Shown here in pieces: positions 1 through 8,800 of a DNA stretch of 25,425 bases. Under the pieces are notes generated by a model that had not been told where the DNA came from, did no database searches, and saw only the letters and a list, made by a program, of their open reading frames with translations. How positions within the stretch are numbered: position 1 is the stretch's first letter; every line of letters starts with the position of its first letter. Origin of the DNA: Bacteroidales bacterium (GTDB lineage: Bacteria; Bacteroidota; Bacteroidia; Bacteroidales; P3); assembly GCA_031271725.1 (NCBI GenBank), contig JAISVE010000150.1, positions 1 through 25,425 of the forward strand. The letters are read 5' to 3'. A program made the position numbers and the translations under genes.

Positions 1-1623
1 GCAATAACGGCAACTACGCCGGCAAGAGCGCAGCAAAGAGATTTTTCGGACAACAAAAATTTTGAAATTCTAAAGAACATAGAAATTTTAACAACAATCT
101 ATCAACTCGTAGAACAAAATTATGTTGACGAAGTGCAGCCGGGCACAATTATAAAAACCGGAATAGATGCCATGTTGCGTTCACTCGACCCTTACACGGT
201 TTACATTCCTGAAGCAAACATTGAGGATTACCGGATGCTAACCCTCGGTCATTACGGCGGCATCGGCTCAACAGTACATTATCGCAACGGCAATGTTTAT
301 ATTTCAGATCCCTACAAAGGCTTTCCCGCAGATGAAGCAGGCTTAAAACCCGGAGATAAAATTATATCCATTAACGGTGAAAGCACAAAAGGCAGAAATG
401 TAGAAGATGTAAGTGCATTGCTAAAGGGGCAGGCAGGTACAACTTTGGAGATGGAAATAGAACGCAAGGATGTAGAAAAACCAATATCGGTAAAAATCGT
501 GAGGCGGGAAATAGAAATAAACAATGTAACTTATTCGGGAATGCTTAACAAGCATATCGGATATATCCGCTTGGACGGCTTCACACAAAGTGCCACCGAT
601 GAAGTAAAAAAACATTTTGATAAACTGAAAGCAGAGGGAATGAATGCCCTCGTTTTTGACTTGCGCTACAATGGCGGCGGTTTAATGAATGAAGCGGTAA
701 AAATCGTAAATATGTTTTATCAGCAAGGTGTTCCTGTTGTTAGTACAAAGGGAAAAGTTGCGGATAAAAACGCCACTTTTTATACGACTACGGAACCGAT
801 AGATACAAAAATTCCCATAGTGTTTCTCACAAGCAGAATGACCGCCTCCGCATCGGAAATCGTATCGGGCGCATTGCAGGATTACGACCGCGCAGTTGTG
901 GTAGGTGAGCGCACTTTCGGCAAGGGGCTTGTGCAAAATATACTGCCGCTTGTTTATAACGCACAGTTGAAAATTACCATATCCAAATACTACATTCCAA
1001 GCGGACGCTGTGTACAGGCAGTTGATTATTTCCACCGTGACAGCGAAGGAAAGGCAAATAAAATTCCCGATTCTTTACGCACGGCATATAAAACCAAAGG
1101 CGGGCGCACTGTTTATGACGGCGATGGCATTGAGCCTGATGTGGAAATTGAAGCAGGCATATTCAGTGACGTGTTGCAAAGCGTGGCGTCAAAGTATATT
1201 ATTTTTGACTTTGCGACTGATTACCGCGCAAAGCATAAGGAAATAGGCAAGGTTGAAGACTTTCAAGTATCTGACGAATTGTACAACGAATTTAAAATTT
1301 ATGCAGAGAACACGGGCTATTCCTACAAGTTACCTGAAGAAAGAAGTGTTGAAGAATTAGAAACAGTAGCAAAGGAAACAGGCGTATATAATGATATTTC
1401 GACAGAATTAGAGAATTTGCGCAACAAAATAATAGATACAAAAAAGGGCGATTTAGACAAAAATAAAACGGAAATAAAACGCTTTTTGCGTGACGAAATT
1501 ATTGCCCGCTATTATTATCAAGAAGGAAGGGCGCAGTCGGAACTGTCAGGCGACAAAACAGTTTCAAAGGCAATTGAAATATTGGAAAACAAACAGGAGT
1601 ATAATAAAATTTTAAAGCCGTAA
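1..1623 (+). CDS. S41 family C-terminal processing protease, 5' partial
   Basis: Periplasmic or surface serine protease of the CtpA/Tsp (S41) family, which trims or degrades proteins from their C-terminus. The frame is open from base 1, so the true start lies before the window; a GTG at 133 is only an internal codon. The first visible residues end in ARAQ, which looks like the end of a signal peptide. Numbering from base 1, a PDZ domain spans about residues 84-160 (it includes GLKPGDKIISING). The Ser-Lys catalytic dyad is S283 in TASASEI and K308 in GERTFGKG; their spacing of 25 matches E. coli Tsp S430/K455. The C-terminal ~150 residues are a charged helical tail of the kind common in Bacteroidota members. 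The next gene starts 12 bases downstream. The family call is firm; the substrate is unknown. Confidence 0.93.
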   Translation, partial: AITATTPARAQQRDFSDNKNFEILKNIEILTTIYQLVEQNYVDEVQPGTIIKTGIDAMLRSLDPYTVYIPEANIEDYRMLTLGHYGGIGSTVHYRNGNVYISDPYKGFPADEAGLKPGDKIISINGESTKGRNVEDVSALLKGQAGTTLEMEIERKDVEKPISVKIVRREIEINNVTYSGMLNKHIGYIRLDGFTQSATDEVKKHFDKLKAEGMNALVFDLRYNGGGLMNEAVKIVNMFYQQGVPVVSTKGKVADKNATFYTTTEPIDTKIPIVFLTSRMTASASEIVSGALQDYDRAVVVGERTFGKGLVQNILPLVYNAQLKITISKYYIPSGRCVQAVDYFHRDSEGKANKIPDSLRTAYKTKGGRTVYDGDGIEPDVEIEAGIFSDVLQSVASKYIIFDFATDYRAKHKEIGKVEDFQVSDELYNEFKIYAENTGYSYKLPEERSVEELETVAKETGVYNDISTELENLRNKIIDTKKGDLDKNKTEIKRFLRDEIIARYYYQEGRAQSELSGDKTVSKAIEILENKQEYNKILKP

Positions 1624-1635
1624 TCGATTTTCAAG

Positions 1636-2340
1636 ATGTCCATAATAGTTGAAAACCTAAGTAAAAGTTATTCCAAGAAAGGCAGAAAAGCCCTTGACAA
1701 TACATCTTTATCAATCACGGAAAAAGGAGTTGTGGGGCTGCTCGGACCAAACGGAGCAGGCAAATCAACCCTGATGAAAATACTCTGCGGGTATATTGTG
1801 CCGGATGAAGGAAAGGCATCTGTTTGCGGTTACGATACGCTAACGCAGGCAATACAGGTAAAGAAACATATCGGCTATTTACCCGAACACAACCCTCTGT
1901 ATCTTGACCTGTACGTTAGAGAATACCTTTCTTTTGTTGCAGGAATTTATTTAGATAAAAGTGAAGTAAAAAAAGCGGTTGCGGAAGTTATTGAAATGGT
2001 AAATTTCGGTGATGAAGCAAATAAAAAAGCGGGTGCACTTTCAAAGGGCTACCGCCAGCGGCTTGGGCTTGCACAGGCACTTGTACATAATCCTGACGTG
2101 CTTATTTTAGACGAGCCCACATCAGGGCTTGACCCAAATCAACTTGAGGAAATCCGCAATTTATTACGTGAGTTGGGGAAAAATAAAACAGTATTGTTAT
2201 CAACCCATATATTGCAGGAAGTAGAAGCAGTCTGCGACAGGGTTGTGATACTTAATAAAGGTGTTGTTGCTGCCGATAAAGCAAAGAATGAATTAGATCA
2301 AAAACTTGAGACTATTTTTCAAAATCTTACTAAACAATAA
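1636..2340 (+). CDS. ABC transporter ATP-binding protein, GldA-like
   Basis: Cytoplasmic ATPase subunit of an ABC exporter. Walker A is GPNGAGKST at residues 37-45, the signature is LSKGYRQRL at 135-143, Walker B is VLILDE at 155-160 with E160 as catalytic base, and the switch histidine is H191. The Q-loop region reads YLPEHNPLY (81-89), with Glu where most ABC proteins have Gln; from memory this is typical of the GldA branch in Bacteroidota. At 234 residues it is shorter than GldA proteins of roughly 300, so the C-terminal extension is missing. No permease gene is adjacent: upstream is a protease, and downstream a DUF4271 protein begins on the very next base after the stop (TAAATG). The transported substrate cannot be told. 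GldA-like is a resemblance and does not show a gliding role. Confidence 0.92.
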   Translation: MSIIVENLSKSYSKKGRKALDNTSLSITEKGVVGLLGPNGAGKSTLMKILCGYIVPDEGKASVCGYDTLTQAIQVKKHIGYLPEHNPLYLDLYVREYLSFVAGIYLDKSEVKKAVAEVIEMVNFGDEANKKAGALSKGYRQRLGLAQALVHNPDVLILDEPTSGLDPNQLEEIRNLLRELGKNKTVLLSTHILQEVEAVCDRVVILNKGVVAADKAKNELDQKLETIFQNLTKQ

Positions 2341-2997
2341 ATGGAAATAGTGCCCCATATTCAGCAAGGAGTAAATTTTTTTTACGTTTTTTTACTTTTC
2401 CTTTTAGGAATATATGTTTATTTTTTACAGAAAAATTCAGGAGTTGTTACGGCTGTTTTTGCAGAAGAAATATCTTTTCGCAAGTTTGTAAAAATTAAGA
2501 ACTATTCAACTTCCGGCATTGTAGTATCCCTGCTTATAATAAGCAATTTCTCTTTTCTCCTGTATGAAATATTAAATAGAAAAATTATTCAGTTTTTTCC
2601 TTCTGAAATCGGCTTGTTATGGTGTTTGTTGCTTGTGGCATTATGCTACTTTATTGAGCGTCTTTTTTTAATAGGAATATCTTCTTTGTTTGGCGAAGCA
2701 GCGTTCGGCAAAAGTGTGTTGCAGTTTTATCAGATAAATGGTTTACTCTTTCTGTTTACTTCTTTCCCTATTATGCTTTTGGCAATTTGTTTGCCGAACT
2801 ATATTTCGGATATCATGTTTCAAATACTTATTTTCTTGTTGATAATAACTTGGTTACTCTCTCTATTGCGTTCGGTAATAATGGGCAGGCAACTTACAAA
2901 ATTTTCCGTATTGCATATTTTTTTGTACCTTTGCACCCTCAAAATTTTACCGTTTCTAATTTTGAGTAAGATAATCACTTTATATGCAGCCGATTAG
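2341..2997 (+). CDS. DUF4271 polytopic membrane protein
   Basis: Inner-membrane protein of unknown function. I place it in DUF4271 from its size (218 residues), about six hydrophobic segments (roughly residues 12-30, 55-75, 90-112, 130-152, 157-177 and 190-212), and the C-terminal motif FLYLCTLKILPFLIL, which resembles the conserved end of that family. Its position directly upstream of the uroporphyrinogen-III synthase gene is also the usual one in Bacteroidota. It starts immediately after the stop of the ABC ATPase gene and overlaps hemD by 14 bases, so translational coupling on both sides is likely. The sequence is rich in Phe, Leu and Ile, with T-rich DNA. A promoter-like element lies inside its 3' end (see 2903-2933). 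Confidence 0.83.
   Translation: MEIVPHIQQGVNFFYVFLLFLLGIYVYFLQKNSGVVTAVFAEEISFRKFVKIKNYSTSGIVVSLLIISNFSFLLYEILNRKIIQFFPSEIGLLWCLLLVALCYFIERLFLIGISSLFGEAAFGKSVLQFYQINGLLFLFTSFPIMLLAICLPNYISDIMFQILIFLLIITWLLSLLRSVIMGRQLTKFSVLHIFLYLCTLKILPFLILSKIITLYAAD
2903..2933 (+). promoter_or_regulatory. candidate internal Bacteroidota promoter for hemD-rnpA-yidD
   Basis: TACCTTTG at 2926-2933 is an exact match to the Bacteroidota -7 consensus TAnnTTTG and is followed by C. A TTTC at 2903-2906, one base off the -33 TTTG, lies 19 bases upstream, the spacing preferred by the primary sigma factor of this phylum. Transcription would begin near 2940, about 45 bases before the hemD ATG. The element lies inside coding DNA: in frame it encodes the YLC of the conserved YLCTL motif of DUF4271. 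A protein-level origin of the match therefore cannot be excluded. Confidence 0.4.
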
Positions 2998-3922
2998 AAC
3001 AATTAAAAACATCCTGATATCTCAGCCGGTGCCTTCTGATTACGAGAAATCTCCATATAAAGAACTTGCTGATAAATTTAATCTCAATATAACTTTTAAG
3101 AAAGTTATAAAAATCGAAAAAATACCGGTTGCGGAATTTAAAAAATCAAACATAGATATATTATCACATAAGGCTGTAATCTTTAATTCCCGTCACGCAG
3201 CCGATAATTATTTTAGAATTGTTAATGAACTGAATATAAAACTTCCTATTGACATTAAATATTTTTGCATATCTGAGAGTATTGCTTATTATGCGCAGAA
3301 ATATGTTACATTCAGAAAACGTAAATTTTTTCTTGGCGACCAAACAACAGATGGTTTAATGAACTTGATACGTAAACATAAACGCGAAAATTTTTTATTT
3401 CCATTGTCTGAAGAAAGCACATCAGATCTTTTAGTGGCTCTTGAAAAATCTAATATCACATTTACAAAAGCAATTCTATATCGTACAGTTCCGGACAAAA
3501 TATCTAAGGAGATAGATATTGAAAAATATGATATGATTGTTTTGTTTTCTCCGGTTGGCGTACAATCTATAATATCCAACTTTCCCCAATACCAACAAAA
3601 AGATCGGTTAATTGCAGCATTTGGAAAAACAGTATGGAATGCCGTTAAGGAGAGTGGCTTGAGATTATCTCTGCCTGTTCCTACTCCAACTTCAAACTCC
3701 ATGACAAGTGCATTAAGCGAATTCATCACCGACTACCAACGCTTTGGTGGTAATTTGGCGGCAATAGAGGAAAAATTTTGCAAACAGAGAGAACAAAAAA
3801 TAGAGGAAACTACTTCTGTAACTTCGCGAAGAATTAATGATATTTCTTTAAAGCAAAAGACAGACAGGATTTTTGCATTAAAAGTGATAGAAGAAAAAAA
3901 GAGAAACAAAAAGAAGCGTTAA
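2984..3922 (+). CDS. hemD: Uroporphyrinogen-III synthase (HemD family) with basic C-terminal tail
   Basis: Cytoplasmic enzyme that closes and rearranges hydroxymethylbilane to uroporphyrinogen III in tetrapyrrole synthesis. The family has little sequence conservation. The evidence is the two-lobe pattern (KNILISQP near the start; AVIFNSRHAADNYF; YDMIVLFSPVGVQSI; AAFGKTVWNAVKESGL), which matches Bacteroidota HemD, together with the DUF4271-hemD order. The core ends near residue 245. The remaining ~65 residues are highly charged and end EEKKRNKKKR, so at 312 residues the protein is longer than the usual ~250. It overlaps DUF4271 by 14 bases and shares one base with rnpA (TAATG). The tail may be disordered; its role is unknown. 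Confidence 0.84.
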   Translation: MQPIRTIKNILISQPVPSDYEKSPYKELADKFNLNITFKKVIKIEKIPVAEFKKSNIDILSHKAVIFNSRHAADNYFRIVNELNIKLPIDIKYFCISESIAYYAQKYVTFRKRKFFLGDQTTDGLMNLIRKHKRENFLFPLSEESTSDLLVALEKSNITFTKAILYRTVPDKISKEIDIEKYDMIVLFSPVGVQSIISNFPQYQQKDRLIAAFGKTVWNAVKESGLRLSLPVPTPTSNSMTSALSEFITDYQRFGGNLAAIEEKFCKQREQKIEETTSVTSRRINDISLKQKTDRIFALKVIEEKKRNKKKR

Positions 3923-4308
3923 TGATGTTGCGTTTCGGGTTTTCAAAGAAAGAACGTCTTTGCAGCGAAAAAGACATAGATGTTTTGTTTGCAAAAGGCA
4001 AGCGTATTTCCCGCAGTATTGAGGGAAATACTTTGCGTTGTGTTTGCTTGGTGCGTGAGGAGGGGCAGGGACTGCAAGTGTGTGCCGTCAGCAGAGTGCT
4101 TATCAGCGTTCCCAAAAAAAATCTAAAAAGAGCAACAGATAGAAACAGGGTAAAACGTCTTATACGAGAAGCATACCGTCTTGAAAAATATATTCTCGGT
4201 GCTGTTATTGCAGATATTGCCTTTATCTATAATGGCTCTGCCTCTGTTCCTTTTGCCGACATCAGGACAATGTTAAATTTCCACTTAAAGAAGATAGCAA
4301 GTATATGA
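3922..4308 (+). CDS. rnpA: Ribonuclease P protein component
   Basis: Basic protein subunit of RNase P, which binds the catalytic RNA and helps 5' maturation of pre-tRNA. The diagnostic RNR motif is [13 protein letters not shown] at residues 74-86, preceded by the family strand [14 protein letters not shown]. The length, 128 residues, is normal. Two in-frame ATGs open the gene (3922 and 3925). The first overlaps the hemD stop by one base and is chosen because it allows coupled translation; the second is equally possible. It overlaps yidD by four bases (ATGA), the common rnpA-yidD arrangement. rpmH is not adjacent here. Confidence 0.95.
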   Translation: MMLRFGFSKKERLCSEKDIDVLFAKGKRISRSIEGNTLRCVCLVREEGQGLQVCAVSRVLISVPKKNLKRATDRNRVKRLIREAYRLEKYILGAVIADIAFIYNGSASVPFADIRTMLNFHLKKIASI

Positions 4309-4526
4309 AACGGGTAGCGAAATTTTTTTTAATAGGCTTGATAAAAATTTATCAATACTGCATTTCACCGTTTTTTCCGCCCGCATGCAGATATACTCCG
4401 ACTTGTTCCGCTTATGCCGCCGAAGCTATAGAAAAACATGGTGTGTTTAAGGGGGTATGGCTTGCGTTGAAACGGATTGCTCATTGTCATCCGTGGGGTG
4501 GGAGTGGTTACGACCCGGTACCTTAA
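4305..4526 (+). CDS. yidD: Membrane protein insertion efficiency factor YidD
   Basis: Small membrane-associated protein that assists YidC-dependent insertion of inner-membrane proteins. It has 73 residues. An N-terminal amphipathic/hydrophobic helix (about residues 5-25) is followed by the family signature: [14 protein letters not shown] with its conserved cysteines, [11 protein letters not shown], and [12 protein letters not shown] at the C-terminus. Its ATG overlaps the rnpA stop (ATGA). It is the last gene of the plus-strand run; a nested inverted repeat starts at its stop codon and separates it from the convergent trpS. Confidence 0.96.
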   Translation: MKRVAKFFLIGLIKIYQYCISPFFPPACRYTPTCSAYAAEAIEKHGVFKGVWLALKRIAHCHPWGGSGYDPVP

Positions 4527-4647
4527 AAAGTTCTAAATTCTTCAAATTTCTGCGTTATGCTTCACTTGTGCTTTGGTCACGTACTCAAGTACGCTCCTTT
4601 CAGCACTGCGTTCGCATGCCTTGAACTTTGAAGTTTTAAAACTTTTT
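4525..4647. repeat. nested inverted repeat between convergent genes, possible bidirectional terminator
   Basis: The outer left arm starts AAAAAGTTCTAAATTC at 4525. The right arm ends at 4647, and its reverse complement reads AAAAAGTTTTAAAACTTC. The arms pair imperfectly over about 25 bases. The apex is CGTACT-CA-AGTACG, and the right arm contains the perfect 14-base palindrome at 4631-4644. The left half carries CTGCGTTATGCTTCAC (4550-4565), which recurs at 21664-21679 with one mismatch inside another nested inverted repeat. It lies between the ends of yidD and trpS, where a two-way terminator is expected. It looks like a dispersed intergenic repeat family. The first bases overlap the yidD stop codon. 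Confidence 0.6.
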
Positions 4648-4663
4648 GTATAGGCAAAAAAAG

Positions 4664-5656
4664 TTAGAGTCCGATAATCTCCCTAACTTCTTTAATAGTC
4701 TTGCTGCCGCTTTCGCGTGCAAGCAATGCGCCCTCTGCGAGTACTTTGTCCAGATAAGTGTTGTCCGCCAATAATTCAACAATACGTTCTCTGAAAGGAG
4801 CAACAAATTTTATTGCATCTTCGGCAAGTTGCTTCTTCATGTCGCCGTAACGAATGGCCATGTTGTTGTATTGTTCGTTGAAATATGCGAAAGTGTCTTC
4901 ACCGCTTATCAAACGAACAAGCGAAAACAGATTGTCGATAACTTCCGGCTTCTCCTGATTTATGGCAGTTGGCCCGCTGTCGGTAACGGCACGCATTACT
5001 TTCTTACGAATTGCTTCATCCGTATCAGAAAGATAAATCGCGTTCATCTCACCCTCGCTCTTACCCATTTTACTCTTGCCGTCAAGTCCGGGAACTTTAA
5101 GTGCTTTTTCACCGAAATTAAATGCCTGAGGCTCGTTAAAATAGTCCGTTTTATACATTGAGTTAAAACGATTTGCAAAGTCGCGCGTCATTTCCAAATG
5201 TTGCAATTGGTCTTTTCCTACGGGCACGTAATCGGATTTGTGGATAAGAATATCCGCAGCCATTAGAGTAGGGTAGGTAAGCAGTCCTGCATTTATGTTT
5301 GACGGATTATCCCTTGCCTTATCCTTAAAAGAGGTGCAACGCGAAAGTTCACCAAGCGAGGCAAGCATATTAAGATATAAGTATAATTCAGTTGTTTCCG
5401 GTAAGGCACTTTGTGCATAAATAACCGACTTGGCAGGGTCAATACCGCAAGCCAAATAATTCGCAAGGATATTACGCACATTGCGTTTCAAATCCTCAGG
5501 CGCGGGGTGGGTAGTTAAGGAATGTAAATCGGCTATAAAAAAGTAGCATTTATAGTCCTCTTGCATACGCACAAAGTTGCGTAAAGCACCAAAATAATTT
5601 CCCAAATGTAAATTGCCCGTAGGGCGCACTCCGCTTAAAACAATTTTATTACTCAT
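4664..5656 (-). CDS. trpS: Tryptophan--tRNA ligase
   Basis: Cytoplasmic class I aminoacyl-tRNA synthetase that charges tRNA(Trp). The HIGH-type motif is seen as PTGNLHLGNYFGA with HLGN at residues 17-20, and the KMSKS loop as KMGKS at 196-200. Other family segments are GELSRCTSFKDKA, LMAADIL and VPVGKDQLQHLEMTRD. The length of 330 residues is normal for bacterial TrpRS. Start and stop are clean, with no frameshift. It is transcribed towards yidD and away from the SusC gene. A -7 promoter element lies only five bases before its ATG (see 5662-5670), so the mRNA may have almost no leader. Confidence 0.97.
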   Translation of the reverse strand: MSNKIVLSGVRPTGNLHLGNYFGALRNFVRMQEDYKCYFFIADLHSLTTHPAPEDLKRNVRNILANYLACGIDPAKSVIYAQSALPETTELYLYLNMLASLGELSRCTSFKDKARDNPSNINAGLLTYPTLMAADILIHKSDYVPVGKDQLQHLEMTRDFANRFNSMYKTDYFNEPQAFNFGEKALKVPGLDGKSKMGKSEGEMNAIYLSDTDEAIRKKVMRAVTDSGPTAINQEKPEVIDNLFSLVRLISGEDTFAYFNEQYNNMAIRYGDMKKQLAEDAIKFVAPFRERIVELLADNTYLDKVLAEGALLARESGSKTIKEVREIIGL

Positions 5657-5661
5657 ATTTT

Positions 5662-5670
5662 ACAAAGGTA
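5662..5670 (-). promoter_or_regulatory. -7 promoter element of trpS, near-leaderless
   Basis: On the minus strand this reads TACCTTTGT, an exact match to the Bacteroidota TAnnTTTG element. Five bases separate it from the trpS ATG, so transcription would begin at or a few bases before the start codon. I see no clear -33 TTTG at 19-21 bases upstream, which lowers confidence. Confidence 0.5.
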
Positions 5671-5748
5671 CGATAAAAATATGTATGTCGATGGGTTAGG
5701 AAAGATGTGGAATTTGCAAAATACATGAAATTGAATTATTGACTATTT

Positions 5749-5779
5749 TTTGTTTTTTATAAATATTTTAGTAATTTAG
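5749..5779 (+). promoter_or_regulatory. candidate promoter of the glucan utilization locus
   Basis: TTTG at 5749-5752 is followed after exactly 19 bases by TAATTTAG at 5772-5779, one mismatch from TAnnTTTG. This is the layout of primary-sigma promoters in Bacteroidota. It would start a transcript near 5785 with a leader of about 30 bases before the SusC ATG at 5814. The region is very T/A-rich, so a chance match is possible. No operator repeat was found near it. Confidence 0.45.
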
Positions 5780-5813
5780 GGGTTTCAAAATTAACAAACT
5801 TACATTCAGTACA

Positions 5814-8800
5814 ATGTATCGAACAAGAAAACTACTAACGCTATGTTGCTGTATATTGCTTGTAACAGCAACATTCTTGCTGCCGTCTGCAGCTCAAAAT
5901 TCTTCGCAAATCACCGTTAAGGGTACTGTAACCGATAACAGAGGTGAAGCAATAATAGGTGCAAGCGTTACAATAAAGGGAAGGTCTATAGGCGTAGTAA
6001 CCGATGTTAACGGTAACTACGACATACAGGTATCGTCTGACGAAACCCTTATTTTTTCATCTCTGGGTATGGACGATATGGAAGAGCCGATAAATGGACG
6101 CAGCAGCATAAATGTTTCGATGCAGGAAGGCGCAAAAACAATGGACGAAGTTGTTGTTGTGGGTTACGGCACAATGAGAAAGAGTGACGTTACCGGCGCG
6201 GTGGCATCGGTTAAAGGCGATGACTTGAAAAAGTCGCCGTCTGCAAACTTGACGCAAGCCTTGCAGGGACGTGCGGCAGGTGTTACCGTAAATGCCAATT
6301 CGGGACAGCCTGGTGCGGCGGCAACGGTGCGTATTCGTGGTATCGGTACGCTTAATAATAGCGATCCTATCTATGTGGTAGATGGTATAATATTGAGTAA
6401 TATTGATTTTTTGAATTCCAACGATATTGAAAGCACCGAACTTCTAAAAGATGCGTCTGCAGCTGCTATTTACGGCTCGCGTGGTGCAAACGGTGTTATT
6501 ATAATTACAACTAAAAAAGGTACTCAGCAAAAAGGCAAAATTTCTATTGATGCTTATGCGGGTATTCAAAGCCGTTGGCGAAAGTTGGATGTTATGCAAG
6601 CGAGAGAGTTTGCAAAAACATTAGTTAATCTTGGAGAAGTAGTATCTGAAATGAATATATTTAATACAAGGGGCTTTAACACTTGGTTAAGAGCGTATCG
6701 TCTCGGCACTTCCTCATATTATCCTACAGCTACAAGTTTTAATTATTCAAAACAAGAAACAGATTGGCAAGACGAAGTATTTGTAAAAAACGCACCTATA
6801 CAAAGTTATAATGTCTCTTTTGATGGAGGGGATGAAACCAAGCAGTACGCTTTTAGTGCAGGCTACTTTGACCAACAGGGAACCATTATCGGCTCGTATT
6901 ATAAAAGGCTTACAATACGTGCGAACACTTCTTACAAAATAAGGAAATGGCTAACGGTGGGTGAGAATATAACCTATATGTGGTCAACTTACCGAAATGC
7001 TCCCAATAATAGCGGTAGTGCCGGTGCGTCCGTACTTACTGCCGCTTTAGCAATGGCACCTTGGGATCCCACCCATTACCCTGACGGTTCGATAAACAAT
7101 GCCGGTAAAGATCTTAGCGGACAACCTTCTGCTGCATCAAACTTTAAGAATGTGACCAATCCATTTTCAATGGTAGAAATGAATCACCCGATGGATTATA
7201 CGGATAGAGTTGTAGGTGATGTTTACCTTGATTTAAATCCAATAAAGGGTTTGTCTATCCGTTCGTCTGTAAGTTTGGACTTTTCATTGCTGCGCAACCG
7301 TTCTTTTGGCGATGCCTACGAATTTTCCTCTTATGACAAGCGGCAAGAAAACTTTGTGTCAAGTGGTCTATCACGTTATTATACAATAGCAAATCAAAAT
7401 ATAATAACCTATAGCAAAGACATAAAGAAACATTCTTTTTCTGTTATGGCAGGGCATACTTTAGAGGAGTATAATTATTATAACGTGGGTGTTTTCGGTT
7501 CGGTAATTCTTGTTCCTGAGCCTGAAAACTGGTATGTATCGCAAACAACAAAATACGATACTGCAAATCCACCCGGAGATGGTGTTGACCGTACTCGTAT
7601 GGTTTCATTTTTGGGGCGTTTTCATTATGCTTATGATAACCGTTATCTTATAACAGTAAACTTTCGTGCTGATGGCTCAAGTAAATTTCCTCGGCATCGA
7701 TGGGGCTATTTTCCCTCGGCTGCGATAGGTTGGCGTATAAGTCAGGAAAAGTTTATGGAAGATGTAAGAGGGCTGGATGAACTTAAACTGCGAATTGGTT
7801 GGGGGCAACTTGGTAACCAAAATAGCGTTGGTTCAAGTGCTTTTATACAAGGTATAAATTCGGGTATGTATTTTTCAGGTTATGTTTTTGGGCAGAATGG
7901 TGTTTATGTACAAAAAAACGGATCAATTGCCGATGGACAAAATTCCTTATACGGTGCCTCTGTAAATACTTGGGTTAATCTTGACGGCAGATGGGAAGTT
8001 ACCGAACAGTGGAATGCTGCTGTAGATTGGGCAGTTTTGCGGAATCGTCTTTCGGGTACTGTAGATGCTTTTAGACGCACAACGAAGGATATGTTTTTAT
8101 CTATAATTGCACCCGCATATACAGGCAACCTGTTTGCTCCTTTGGCGAATGTAGGTTCGGTGCGTAATGATGGTATCGAACTTCAATTACAGTGGCAGGA
8201 TAGTAAAAATAAATTTCACTATTCTATAGGCGGTAATATAAGTTTTATTAAGAATGAACTTATCAAATTAAATGGCGGTTATCCTGTTTATGGCGATCGT
8301 GTTATTAGTGATATAGGGTTAGGGCTTTATACTTATTATGGTTATGAATATTTGGGAATGTATAAAACAGATGCCGAGGCAAATGAGTATCTACACGCAG
8401 AAACCCCGGGAACTTACCGTGCCGGCGATGCAAAATATTTAGACCTTAACGGAGATGGAAAAATTAATGATGATGACCGCAAGCCGCTTGGCAATCCCTT
8501 TCCATGGTTAAGTTACGGTATAAATGCATCTTTTGAATACTTCGGTTTCGATTTGCAGATATTTATGCAGGGTGTTTACGGCAATGAATTATACAATGCA
8601 CAGCGTCATCAGTTAGAAGGGGCAGGTAACGAGTCGATTATGAGCACTGTTATGCGTGATGCCTGGACACCTTCTACCCCAAACGGTACAATACCCAACC
8701 CGCGTAATGCTGTTAACTTTTATACTTCAAGCAGATTTATCGAAAGCGGTGCCTATTTCCGTCTTAAAAATTTGCAACTCGGCTATACTTTGCCGCAAAA

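Noticed and set aside
133..135. GTG as start of the S41 protease
   Set aside because: The frame is open back to base 1 and encodes the end of a signal peptide and conserved helix, so the gene starts outside the window.
682..1035. Minus-strand open frame inside the S41 gene
   Set aside because: It lies wholly inside a well-supported gene with catalytic motifs and encodes nothing recognisable.
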